NCBI GenBank assembly: GCA_013695465.1
Contig: JACDAL010000095.1
Location: 1-33,590 of the forward strand
Direction: 5' to 3'
DNA length: 33,590 bases
DNA from: Actinomycetota bacterium
GTDB lineage: Bacteria > Actinomycetota > CADDZG01 > WHSQ01
Position 1 is the first letter of the stretch, and every line of letters starts with the position of its first letter. A program made the position numbers and the translations under genes. Below, piece by piece: positions 1 through 8,656 of the stretch. The notes beneath the pieces are model-generated. The model searched no databases and was not told the DNA's origin. It was given only the letters and a program-made list of their open reading frames with translations.

Positions 1-1167
1 CACACCACCGACATGCCCAACGTCGGTGACGAGCTCCATCACTACGGCTGGCAGATCTGCAGCTCGGCGTGTCACGCACAGGATCGCGAGCGCAAGCACT
101 TGGTCGTCCCCGGAGTGCGCTCGTCGCGCATCCACATCGTCGACGTGGCTACGGACCCAAGGGCGCCCGAGATCGTCAAGGTCATCGAGCCCGAAGAGGT
201 CAAGTCGAAGACCGGTCTATCGGCTCCACACACGGTTCACTGCATGCCCGGTGACAATGTCGTGATGTCGATGCTCGGCAACGCAGAAGGGGGCCGGGGT
301 GGAGGCTTCTTGGTTCTCGACGCGCAGAGCTTCGAGATCAAGGGCCGCTGGGAGGCAAACGGGGCGCCCGAGTGGGCGTATGACTTCTGGTACCAGCCGC
401 GCAAGAACGTCCTCCTCTCGAGCGAGTGGGCCGCGCCCGAGGTGTTCATGCCTGGCTTCAATCTCGATGATGTGGCTGCCGGCAATTACGGCCACTCCAT
501 CCACTTCTGGGACCTCGACAAGCGCACCGTGCAACAGACAATCGACCTCGGCGACACCGGCATGATTCCTCTGGAGATCCGCTGGCTTCACGACCCCGAC
601 TCAGAGACCGGTTTCGTCGGTGCGGCCCTGTCTTCGACGATGTGGCGTTTCTATCGCGACGGAGACAAGTGGGCCGCGGACACGGTCATCGAGATCGAGA
701 CGCGTGACCTCGAAGGCTTTCCGGTCCCGGTGCCGGGTCTGATCACCGACCTGGTCGTTTCCATGGACGATCGCTTCCTCTACTTCTCGAACTGGCTTCA
801 CGGTGACTTGCGCCAGTACGACATCTCGAACCCTGCGGAGCCCAAGCACACAGGCTCGGTTGCGCTCGGAGGTCTATTCGAGGAAGCCAGGCATCCCAAC
901 GGGACGGTGCTGGACGGCGGGCCGCAGATGCTGCAGCTGTCGATGGACGGGCGCCGGCTCTACGCCACGAACTCGCTGTTCTCGACGTGGGACAACCAGT
1001 TCTACGCAGACCTCGACTCGTGGCTGGTGCAGATCGATATCGCAGAGGACGGCGCAATGTCGCTCAACCCGGACTTCTTCGTTGACTTCTCGGCCCTGCC
1101 CGGAAAGCCGCGGGCTCACGAAATTCACTTGCCTGGAGGCGACTGCACTACAGAGATCTTCCAGTAA
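1..1167 (+). CDS. Selenium-binding protein 56 / methanethiol oxidase family, N-terminus cut by window edge
   Basis: Frame is open to base 1 (HTTDMPNVGDELHHYGWQICSSAC...). SBP56-like motifs include APEWAYDFWYQPRKNVLLSSEWAAP, PNGTVLDGGPQMLQLSMDGRRLYATNSLFSTWDNQFY and the C-terminal RAHEIHLPGGDCTTEIF. Confidence 0.9.
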   Translation, partial: HTTDMPNVGDELHHYGWQICSSACHAQDRERKHLVVPGVRSSRIHIVDVATDPRAPEIVKVIEPEEVKSKTGLSAPHTVHCMPGDNVVMSMLGNAEGGRGGGFLVLDAQSFEIKGRWEANGAPEWAYDFWYQPRKNVLLSSEWAAPEVFMPGFNLDDVAAGNYGHSIHFWDLDKRTVQQTIDLGDTGMIPLEIRWLHDPDSETGFVGAALSSTMWRFYRDGDKWAADTVIEIETRDLEGFPVPVPGLITDLVVSMDDRFLYFSNWLHGDLRQYDISNPAEPKHTGSVALGGLFEEARHPNGTVLDGGPQMLQLSMDGRRLYATNSLFSTWDNQFYADLDSWLVQIDIAEDGAMSLNPDFFVDFSALPGKPRAHEIHLPGGDCTTEIFQ

Positions 1168-1246
1168 GAGCGAAAGCATGCGAACCTTGCGCGTCTGATT
1201 ACCAGTGGGGGGGTGGACTGGAGGCACAAGGCTTGGCCCAGCCCCC

Positions 1247-2485
1247 TCACGGCCCCCGCAGCGTCGCCGGAGGACCGAACCGCCATGTCCCCACCCCCTT
1301 TCTATTCTCGCGATCCTCCAGCGGATCGCTGGTCTCAAGCAGATAGCCGCGAGAGGTCTTCAGGTAGTGGTGCCACAGACACAGCCGGCAGAGGTTTGCC
1401 AAGCGGGTGAGCCCCTTGTCCGCAACGCCCACGATGTGATCGATCTCAAGCGGCCAGCGCACATCGCAACCCGGCACCACACAAGTCTGATCGCGGGCAA
1501 TCAAAGCGGTGCGCAGATGGGCGGGGATGGTGCGCCCGAAATGGCTCACCGCAGTGACGTCGACCCCGTTCAGGACGACCGCGCTGAGGATCGAGTCGGA
1601 CATCAGCGCCTTCGCCGAGGCCACCGTGATGGGACCTACCCCTGCTATCTCCGAGCGCTCGCCGGGTACCAGGTGCCCTCTCATCAGGGCACTGTGGTCG
1701 ATCAGGACCTGGACCATGGCCTTGGGGCCCGAGCTCGAGGATTGCCCGTCGCAATTCCCGTGCACGGCCAGGGTCACGAGCGCATCTGCCGCATAGGCCT
1801 CCAACGGCTCGTTGCGGCCCTGGTTCTTGGCCTCCTTGACGATCTGCTCGGTCAAGGGCTTGAGCGCGGCCAACAGCATCCCTCCCGATTCGGGGGTCAG
1901 TAACGCCTCTAGCCGGAAGGCACCGTCGGGATCTCTCCACTTGCGCAGGCGGCGGCGTCTGCGAATTGACTCGTGACGCTCTGCCTCAGAGCCCAGAGCT
2001 GCCGCCCTGACCCTGGCGCAACGCTCCTTCAGGCCCGAGACGCTGTCGTTCTCGGCGCTCTCCAACAGCTCCTTTTCTGCACTGGGATCGGAGCTTGCCG
2101 CCGAGGTGATCTCCTGGGCTTGGGATTGGGTGAGCTTTCCGGCCCGAAACGCTTCGGCGGTGGAGGACAGCTGTGCCACCTGACACGCCGTCTCGAGCAT
2201 TCCCACCGCCTGTCCCACCGAGGACTTGGTGGTACGAGCCACCCAGTGCGCCGCGGAGCGATCCCCATGCTTGCGCCAGGCCCCCGAGTGGGCCACCCTG
2301 CCGGCGCAGAGAGCTTTACCGGCTGCGGCCATACGCTCGATTCGGTCGAAGCGCTCGACCAGCTGTGTAGCGGTCTCGCTGTCGAGCACCTCGGGCTCGA
2401 GCGCGTCCACGCCCTTGGCGATGACCGCCTCCGCTTCACTAACCCACTCGAACATGTGTTCGATATTAGAGTAGGGGTGTGACAC
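1247..2485 (-). CDS. DUF222 (13E12 repeat) domain protein with C-terminal HNH endonuclease motif
   Basis: 412 aa; N-terminal DUF222-like helical region, C-terminal CVVPGCDVRWPLEIDHIVGVADKGLTRLANLCRLCLWHHYLKT (HNH-like). The start codon could be further downstream. Confidence 0.85.
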   Translation of the reverse strand: MSHPYSNIEHMFEWVSEAEAVIAKGVDALEPEVLDSETATQLVERFDRIERMAAAGKALCAGRVAHSGAWRKHGDRSAAHWVARTTKSSVGQAVGMLETACQVAQLSSTAEAFRAGKLTQSQAQEITSAASSDPSAEKELLESAENDSVSGLKERCARVRAAALGSEAERHESIRRRRRLRKWRDPDGAFRLEALLTPESGGMLLAALKPLTEQIVKEAKNQGRNEPLEAYAADALVTLAVHGNCDGQSSSSGPKAMVQVLIDHSALMRGHLVPGERSEIAGVGPITVASAKALMSDSILSAVVLNGVDVTAVSHFGRTIPAHLRTALIARDQTCVVPGCDVRWPLEIDHIVGVADKGLTRLANLCRLCLWHHYLKTSRGYLLETSDPLEDRENRKGVGTWRFGPPATLRGP

Positions 2486-2629
2486 GTTCCTTCTTGCGAA
2501 GTGTTTTGTTTCGTGGCAACGGGTTGGAGCGGTCGCAAGGGCTGCTTAGGCCGGACCCGAATATCGTCTGTTGCTACAACCTCCTGTGTGGGGTCGCGGC
2601 GACAGGGTCTCGGCGGATACGGTGAAGCC

Positions 2630-3013
2630 GTGCCACTTCGTCACATAGCTGCGCATTCGTTGTCGGACGCCACCGGACAGACCTCGGGCATGCGCCGCCT
2701 GGCCGGGATCTCCGCGTCGACGGCCGGTTCGCAGTCGATCTTCATGGGGGAGACACACGTACTGGCCGGAGCTTCGTCCGGCCCCCATCATCATGGGGAG
2801 TCCGAGACGTGTGTCTACGTCGTGTCGGGACGGCCGCGCTTTCTGTTCAAGAAGGACGGTCGGGAGCAAGCCATCGAAACGGGTCCGGGAGACTACGTCT
2901 ACATCCCACCCTTCGAATCGCACGTCGAGGAGAATCCTCACGACGAGGAAGCGGTGGTCGTCCTGGCGCGCAACACTCAGGAAGCGATAGTCGAAAACCT
3001 CGAGCACCTTTAG
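2630..3013 (+). CDS. Small cupin-domain protein
   Basis: From a GTG at 2630: GPHHHGESETCVYVVSGRPRFLFKKDG...ETGPGDYVYIPPFESHVEEN matches cupin motifs 1 and 2. The ORF track start at 2501 is probably too early. Confidence 0.8.
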   Translation: MPLRHIAAHSLSDATGQTSGMRRLAGISASTAGSQSIFMGETHVLAGASSGPHHHGESETCVYVVSGRPRFLFKKDGREQAIETGPGDYVYIPPFESHVEENPHDEEAVVVLARNTQEAIVENLEHL

Positions 3014-3207
3014 CAGAGGCTTCGCGCCAGGATCATGACGCCACCTTCCCGACTAGCCCCTCCCCCTAACTCCCCGCCCCCCCAGCTCCCCAAGATGGTG
3101 GCAAAAGACCACGGTGTGCGTTCACTCACAGTTCTTGTCCGCAGAGGCCCGCAGTTTGCTTTTGCTACCACGACGATCTCGCCCACCCCCGGCCCAAGAC
3201 GCGGCCC

Positions 3208-4656
3208 TCAGCCTTTGACCACTCCCACCGGCCGCAGCCGTGCAACCACTTTCGAGAGCCCGGCGATCTCGCACGACCTCACGACCTCCGACGCGTCCTT
3301 GTAGGCATAGGGCGCCTCCTCGGCCAACAGCTTCCACTTCGAGCCGGCCAGCACAATGCCCTGGGCTTCGAGCTCCCTCTTGAGCTGCTCTCCGCGCATC
3401 ACTTTCTTTGCAGCGGTGCGCGACATGGCGCGTCCGGCGCCGTGACAAGTAGATGCGAACGATTGCGGAGAGGCCCGTCCGACGAGCAGGAACGAAGCCG
3501 AGCCCATCGAGCCCGGAACTATGACCGGCTGGCCTATCGCCGAGTACGCCGCGGGCAGCTCTGGGTTGCCTGGCCCGAGGGCGCGCGTGGCGCCCTTACG
3601 GTGAACGCACAGCTTCATGCGCTTACCGTCGACCTCGTGCTCTTCGAGCTTCGCGAGGTTGTGCGAGATGTCGTAGACAAGCGACAAGCCGAGCGACTTG
3701 GTGCCGGCGGACAACGTCGTTGCAAAGGTCTCGCGAGTCGCATCGGCCAGCACCTGCCGGTTGGCGCGCGCGAAGTTGCCGGCCGCGTCCATGGCGCCCA
3801 AGTAGCTGGTCGCCAGCTCATGGTCGAAGGGCACACAGGCGAGCTGCCGATCGGGCAGGTCGTAGCCCAGCGACGGCATGAGCGGGTCCAGTTTCTTGAG
3901 GTAGTCGGTGCAGGTCTGATGGCCCAGGCCACGGGAGCCTGAGTGGATCATCACGCAGACCTGGTTCTGGAACACGCCCATGACCTCCGCCGCCTGTGGA
4001 TCGCGCACTTCGTCGACCACCTGGACCTCGAGGAAGTGGTTACCGCCACCGAGGCTCCCGAGCTGCCCCAAACCTCGCTCGCGCGCGCGCTCCGACAGGT
4101 GCTCGGGCTGAGGGTCCGAGAGGGGGCCCGAGCCTTCGGCGAGCTCGACGTCTTCGTCCCATCCTGCTCCCCGGCGCACCGCATAAGCAGCTCCCTCACG
4201 AAGCACCTGATCGAGGCCGCCTTCATCCAGCGACATGCGCCCCCGGCCCCCTGTCCCACGCGGCACCGCCCGCCCCAGCGCCGCAACCAGCTCGCGAAGT
4301 TGAGGTTTCACGTCTTCCTCGAAGCTCAAGTCGCTGCGCAGTAGCCTCACTCCGCAACCGATGTCGAAGCCCACACCCCCGGGAGACACGACTCCGTCCG
4401 AATCGACGGCCGTCGCCGCCACCCCGCCGATGGGAAAGCCGTAGCCCCAGTGGATGTCGGGCATTGCGCAGGCCGCGCCCACGACCCCCGGCAGCGTCGC
4501 CATGTTTGCGACTTGCTCCGCGGCGCGGTCCTCGAGCGCCTTCTGGAAAAGGGTTTCGGTGGCAAAGATGCGGCCCGGGACCCTCATTCCATCGCGATAG
4601 CCGACGGGCAGCTCCCAGACTGCGTCGCCGATCCGTACGGGTTCGGTTGTGGTCAC
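3208..4656 (-). CDS. rtcB: RtcB-type 3'-phosphate RNA-splicing ligase
   Basis: 482 aa with AMPDIHWGYGFPIGGVAA, GGVGFDIGCGVRLLRS, LGSLGGGNHFLEVQ, HSGSRGLGHQ, HRKGATRA and STCHGAGRAMSR. GTG start. Confidence 0.95.
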   Translation of the reverse strand: MTTTEPVRIGDAVWELPVGYRDGMRVPGRIFATETLFQKALEDRAAEQVANMATLPGVVGAACAMPDIHWGYGFPIGGVAATAVDSDGVVSPGGVGFDIGCGVRLLRSDLSFEEDVKPQLRELVAALGRAVPRGTGGRGRMSLDEGGLDQVLREGAAYAVRRGAGWDEDVELAEGSGPLSDPQPEHLSERARERGLGQLGSLGGGNHFLEVQVVDEVRDPQAAEVMGVFQNQVCVMIHSGSRGLGHQTCTDYLKKLDPLMPSLGYDLPDRQLACVPFDHELATSYLGAMDAAGNFARANRQVLADATRETFATTLSAGTKSLGLSLVYDISHNLAKLEEHEVDGKRMKLCVHRKGATRALGPGNPELPAAYSAIGQPVIVPGSMGSASFLLVGRASPQSFASTCHGAGRAMSRTAAKKVMRGEQLKRELEAQGIVLAGSKWKLLAEEAPYAYKDASEVVRSCEIAGLSKVVARLRPVGVVKG

Positions 4657-5441
4657 GCCGCGGCCGCGGCGCGCTCCCGGGCCTCTCTCAGGATCGGCGG
4701 TCCCGGAAGCAGAACGTTCATTGCTCTACACAGTGCGAACGTGCTGGGACGCACGGCAGAGCTTGCCAGTGGGAGCCACGGGATGCGGTAAAGCCTGCGC
4801 GCGCGAGCGGGCAGGATCGCCACGGCGGCGGTGGCGGGGACGGCCCAGAGGGGACGCGCCAGCGGGGGGAGGGGCGGGTTCAACACAAACTTGAAACCAC
4901 GCCGGGCCTCGGGTGTCGCCTGCAGATTCGTCGCCCCATCCAGGTAGTGGCGCAGGGCCGTCAGATCGTGAGGTACGTCGCCGGGGCTCAGTCCGACGAG
5001 CTCCGCGGCCGTCACCATCTCGGCCACATAGCAATCGCATTGAGCGAGTGTCAGCCTCCCGCCGTAGCTTCGGTACGCGGCCAAGAAGGAATCCACCTCC
5101 ACGTTGTGGACCCACGTCAAGAGCTCTGGGTCGTTGGCCCGGATGGTGCGTCCGCTCACGGGATCCAGACCGGTGATGCGGGAGTGCAGAGTCCGGATGC
5201 GCGCCCCCTGAGCGCGAGCCGCCCGGCTGGGGGCGAAGGTCGTAGTCATGACGTAGGCGCTCGTGCGCTGGAGCCGACCCCATGGGTCGGCCGCAAAATT
5301 GGAGCTCTGCGCCATCACGGCCATGGCGAGGGGGTTCAGGGCCTGAAGCAACAGGGCCCTCAGTCCTCCAATCAACGACGAGGGATCTCCGTGGATGCGC
5401 CACGCCATGCTGCCGGGCCCGAACAGGCCGAGGTCTTCCAT
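4653..5441 (-). CDS. DUF2236 / oxygenase MpaB-family protein
   Basis: From MEDLGLFGPGSMAWRIHGDPSSLIGGLRALLLQALNPLAMAVM...WVHNVEVDSFLAAYRSYGG, typical of the DUF2236 family. Its TGA overlaps the rtcB GTG (GTGA). Confidence 0.85.
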   Translation of the reverse strand: MEDLGLFGPGSMAWRIHGDPSSLIGGLRALLLQALNPLAMAVMAQSSNFAADPWGRLQRTSAYVMTTTFAPSRAARAQGARIRTLHSRITGLDPVSGRTIRANDPELLTWVHNVEVDSFLAAYRSYGGRLTLAQCDCYVAEMVTAAELVGLSPGDVPHDLTALRHYLDGATNLQATPEARRGFKFVLNPPLPPLARPLWAVPATAAVAILPARARRLYRIPWLPLASSAVRPSTFALCRAMNVLLPGPPILREARERAAAAA

Positions 5442-5531
5442 GTTGCAACGATACGGTCTCGAAACCTCATGCGTGGCGCCTAAAGCAGCGGCACCCAAAC
5501 GGCCAAGGCCCTCCGAGCCTTCATCGGTGCT

Positions 5532-5975
5532 TCATGGCGAGATCAGTCTTCGCAGGAGGTTCTTGAGCTGCCTCCGATCCGCGGTGGGTATCGGCGCCAG
5601 GAACTCGGCGTCCGCCCTCCTTGCGGCCTCGTCGGCGCGGCGGAGCACGCGACGGCCCTGAGAGTTGGCCCGAAGCGCGTACGCTCGGCGGTCATCGGGG
5701 TCGCGCTCGCGCTCGACGAAGCCGTTCCGCTCGAGTTCGTCGACGACCGCCACCATCGTCGTGCGGTCTACTCGCATCCTCTTTCCAAGACGCTGTTGGG
5801 AGAGCGGGCCTTCGTCGGCCAGCACTGAAAGTGCGCCGAACTCCTTGACGCCGAGCCCAAGCGAGGCGAGCGGCACTTCGGCCCTCCGGCGGTGAGCGAG
5901 GTGCGCCTGGCCGAGCAGGTAGCCGAGCCGATCCGAGAGGGCGGGCGGAAGGGTGTCGTCGGAGAACTCGTTCAC
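5532..5975 (-). CDS. MarR family transcriptional regulator
   Basis: 147 aa; FGALSVLADEGPLSQQRLGKRMRVDRTTMVAVVDELERNGFVERERDPDDRRAYALRAN is a winged HTH with the DRR wing. Confidence 0.92.
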   Translation of the reverse strand: MNEFSDDTLPPALSDRLGYLLGQAHLAHRRRAEVPLASLGLGVKEFGALSVLADEGPLSQQRLGKRMRVDRTTMVAVVDELERNGFVERERDPDDRRAYALRANSQGRRVLRRADEAARRADAEFLAPIPTADRRQLKNLLRRLISP

Positions 5976-6023
5976 GAAGTTGTGTCCAAGGCGGGCATGA
6001 GCCCATGATAATCCGCTAGACTG

Positions 6024-6044
6024 ATCGTCAGTTTTACTGATGAT
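6024..6044. promoter_or_regulatory. Candidate MarR operator, imperfect palindrome
   Basis: ATCGTCAG-TTTTA-CTGATGAT, 8+5+8 with one mismatch, in the divergent MarR/VOC intergenic region. Confidence 0.55.
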
Positions 6045-6062
6045 TACTCAGGAGGTAGACAC

Positions 6063-6440
6063 ATGGCCACAGTCAGCGTGCGTTACATCGTCGACGACGT
6101 CGAGGCGGCGATTCTCTTCTACACAGAGCGGCTCGGGTTCGACGTCGACCTGCACCCCGGGCCCGGTTTCGCGAGCCTCGTCCGGGGTGACCTGCGGTTG
6201 CTTCTGAACGCGCCGTCAGGTCCCGGAGGGGCGGCCCAGCCGATGCCCGACGGGCGCGTGCCAGGGTCCGGCGGCTGGAACCGGATCCAGCTCGAGGTCG
6301 AGGACCTCGCCACCGAGGTCCAGGAACTCAGGAATGCAGGCGCCCGCTTCCGTAATGAGATCGTCGGCGGCAGAGGCGGGAAGCAGATCTTGCTCGACGA
6401 TCCCAGCGGCAACCCGATCGAGCTCTTCCAGCCCGGATAG
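6063..6440 (+). CDS. VOC / glyoxalase-bleomycin resistance domain protein
   Basis: 125 aa; VRYIVDDVEAAILFYTERLGFDV...ILLDDPSGNPIELFQP; AGGAGGT ribosome-binding site just upstream. Confidence 0.92.
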   Translation: MATVSVRYIVDDVEAAILFYTERLGFDVDLHPGPGFASLVRGDLRLLLNAPSGPGGAAQPMPDGRVPGSGGWNRIQLEVEDLATEVQELRNAGARFRNEIVGGRGGKQILLDDPSGNPIELFQPG

Positions 6441-6523
6441 CCGCCTCGTCTCCACATCAGAGGAACCCTTTCCAGGGAGGGACGTCTTGGCCGTCTCACC
6501 GGCCGTACGGCTGCGACGTCGTC

Positions 6524-6935
6524 TCAGATGTCGAGATAGACCGTGGCCGTCCAGCCCCGCGCGCCTTCAGCAACCCCGAGCTGGTGGTAGGTGACGGCCT
6601 TGACCTGCACTCCCTCGTCCGGGTTCCGCAGCTCCCGCAACGTTACCGATCCCCGGCACGAGCCGCGGCTTACGGACGCGACTTGCACCCCACCGAGCGC
6701 AGCGCCGCGGCTGTCGAACAGGTAGAGGGTCTCCGAGAGCCAGTCGACCAGCAGTCCCCCGCGGTCGGCGGCTTCCGCCTCGATGGAGATTTCCTCGCCC
6801 GGCCCCGGGTCCCAAGCCCCGGCGATGTGAGCGACGGCTTCGGTCGCTGCGGCGAACATCTCTTCGAGCGTGGCGCCCCATGCCCTCAGCCCAACGTCGG
6901 CCGTGTGCTCCAGGATCTCGAAGCGACGCGCCAAA
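6524..6935 (-). CDS. Archease (RtcB activation cofactor family)
   Basis: RRFEILEHTADVGLRAWGATLEEMFAAATEAVAHI...GLLVDWLSETLYLFDSRG...VKAVTYHQLGV...WTATVYLDI. Probable TTG start at 6935; the ORF track over-extends to 7363. Confidence 0.9.
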
Positions 6936-6944
6936 GGGCCGGTG

Positions 6945-7508
6945 TCAGGGTGTTTCTGGTTTTGGAGGTATCTCGAGGTCGAAGCCGACCGGCAACTCGG
7001 TGGTGTCGGCGATGCCGTTGAACTCGGCGAGGAAGTCGTCGTAGTCGATGTCGCCGTAGTAGTCGACGGCGATTTCCTGAAGCGTGTCTCCGGGCTGAAC
7101 CGTGTAGCTCTTGGTCTTCTCTTCAGCAGAAGGCGAGGGCGTCTCGGTGGCGGTGGGGTCCGGACCGGCAGCCGCTTCCAGCTCTTCGACCTGGGCTTGG
7201 GCGTCCACGAGCTGCTGGCGGGCATCGGCAAGTCGTGCTTCGAGCTGCTGGGAGTTTTCCTCGGACTGCCGCAGATCCGCCCGCAAGTCTCCGACCCGTG
7301 CGTCCGAGCTTTCCCTTGGGGCCAGCAGGAAGCCTGCGATGAAAGCCACCACCAAAAAGGCAACCAGAGCGGCGATTCGAACCCATAGAATGCGCGTGTG
7401 AGTGGCCTCCTCCTCGACGTCCCACTCCGTAGAGTCTGGGGGATCCGAAGATTCGAAGCTGTAGTCCGACTGCTGCCTCATTCGTGGCCGTCCCGTTAGG
7501 TCGTACAT
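6945..7508 (-). CDS. Single-pass membrane protein with coiled-coil region and C-terminal LysM domain
   Basis: TM segment IAALVAFLVVAFIAGFLLA, heptad-like region, then YTVQPGDTLQEIAVDYYGDIDYDDFLAEFNGI...LPVGFDLEIP. The start codon could be internal. Confidence 0.82.
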   Translation of the reverse strand: MYDLTGRPRMRQQSDYSFESSDPPDSTEWDVEEEATHTRILWVRIAALVAFLVVAFIAGFLLAPRESSDARVGDLRADLRQSEENSQQLEARLADARQQLVDAQAQVEELEAAAGPDPTATETPSPSAEEKTKSYTVQPGDTLQEIAVDYYGDIDYDDFLAEFNGIADTTELPVGFDLEIPPKPETP

Positions 7509-7538
7509 GATGCCGAGGCACAGACTAGCTCACAAAGA

Positions 7539-7608
7539 CCGGGAAATTCTGGTTTGCGTGTCCTTGATGACGGAGCGGAGGACCGGGGCGGCTAGCGGAA
7601 TTTCCCGG
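7539..7608. repeat. 11-bp perfect inverted repeat enclosing 48 nt
   Basis: CCGGGAAATTC (7539-7549) and GAATTTCCCGG (7598-7608) are exact reverse complements, in the M28 to LysM intergenic region. Confidence 0.8.
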
Positions 7609-7720
7609 AAGGGAGCGCTGGGCGCTGCGGAGGTGGAGAAGATGGACCAAGAGTTGCCCCCGGACGGGCGCCCCAATTGCCAAGAGAAGAGCTGCCAACC
7701 GGCCCCCCCGGCCCGGAGCC

Positions 7721-8638
7721 TCAGCCTTGGGCCCGGAACTGCCTCAGCGTCTTGATGTCGAGGCCCCTCACGAAGCGGCGCACGGCGCGGCCCGATCTAC
7801 GCAGGTCCCGCCGCGACATGTTCTTCACGGTGTCGGAGGGATCGTGATAGTTGGGCTCGGTTCCGCTCCACATGAACGCGCCCGGGATCCCGGCGAGCTC
7901 GAAGGGCCCGTTGTCGGAGCAGTCGCATATCGTCCGGTAAACGACGTCGAACCCCGCCCGCTTCAGGCGCCGGTACAAGGTGCGCGCCACCACCGGGTGC
8001 CCTATGCCCGCCGTTCCAATGATTAGCGGGCGACCGTCGGCGACCATGTCTACCGACACCATGCCGGCGACCCTGCGGCGTCCCTTCTTGCCCAGACGTT
8101 TCACAAACACGTTCGAGCCGACGTGATGGATGCCGTTCGAGCCGGACTCCTCGGAGCCGAACGCCACCAGCCGCACGTTGCGAGCATGCTTTCGGCCCGC
8201 CAAAGCACGTGCGATATCGATGAGGATGGCGACGCCCGAGGCGTTGTCGTTCGCCCCCGGCGCACCCGCGACCGTATCCATATGCGCTCCGAGAACGACC
8301 GGATAACGACGGGCTCCGGGCCACCACGCCACCACGTTCCTCGACGATCCTCCGTCGACCTCGAAGCGCTGCACGTTGGTGACGTAGCCTTTGTCCCGAA
8401 GCCTCCGCCGGAAGTAGCGCGCGGCGCGCGTCTCGGCATCGGTTCCTGTTACGCGCGGCCCGATCCTTCCGGCGAGACGGCGGACGTGGCGCATGGCGTA
8501 ATAAACGGAGAACGGCCTGATGCCCCGGCCGGCGGCCGCTGACGAGGAAAGCGCTTCGGGAGGAGGCGCGGCGGGAATTGCTCCGGCCTCGAGCATTAGC
8601 AACCCGACCAACAGCGCCAGCAGCGCGCGTCTAGCCAC
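7721..8638 (-). CDS. M28-family metallopeptidase, probably secreted
   Basis: VVLGAHMDTVAGAPGANDNASGVAILIDIARAL...VRLVAFGSEESGSNGIHHVGS...CDCSDNGPFELAGIPGAFMWSG. GTG at 8638 gives a signal-like N-terminus VARRALLALLVGLLMLEAGAIPAA. Confidence 0.9.
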   Translation of the reverse strand: MARRALLALLVGLLMLEAGAIPAAPPPEALSSSAAAGRGIRPFSVYYAMRHVRRLAGRIGPRVTGTDAETRAARYFRRRLRDKGYVTNVQRFEVDGGSSRNVVAWWPGARRYPVVLGAHMDTVAGAPGANDNASGVAILIDIARALAGRKHARNVRLVAFGSEESGSNGIHHVGSNVFVKRLGKKGRRRVAGMVSVDMVADGRPLIIGTAGIGHPVVARTLYRRLKRAGFDVVYRTICDCSDNGPFELAGIPGAFMWSGTEPNYHDPSDTVKNMSRRDLRRSGRAVRRFVRGLDIKTLRQFRAQG

Positions 8639-8656
8639 GGCCTTACAGTAGCGGCA

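Noticed and set aside
1247-2485. DUF222/HNH gene as an active mobile element or part of a defence system
   Set aside because: These proteins are common and multicopy in actinobacteria; I see no terminal repeats, target duplication or partner defence genes here.
3996-5483. 495-aa + strand ORF opposite rtcB and the DUF2236 gene
   Set aside because: Arg/Pro-rich, low-complexity translation antisense to two recognisable genes; typical high-GC shadow ORF.
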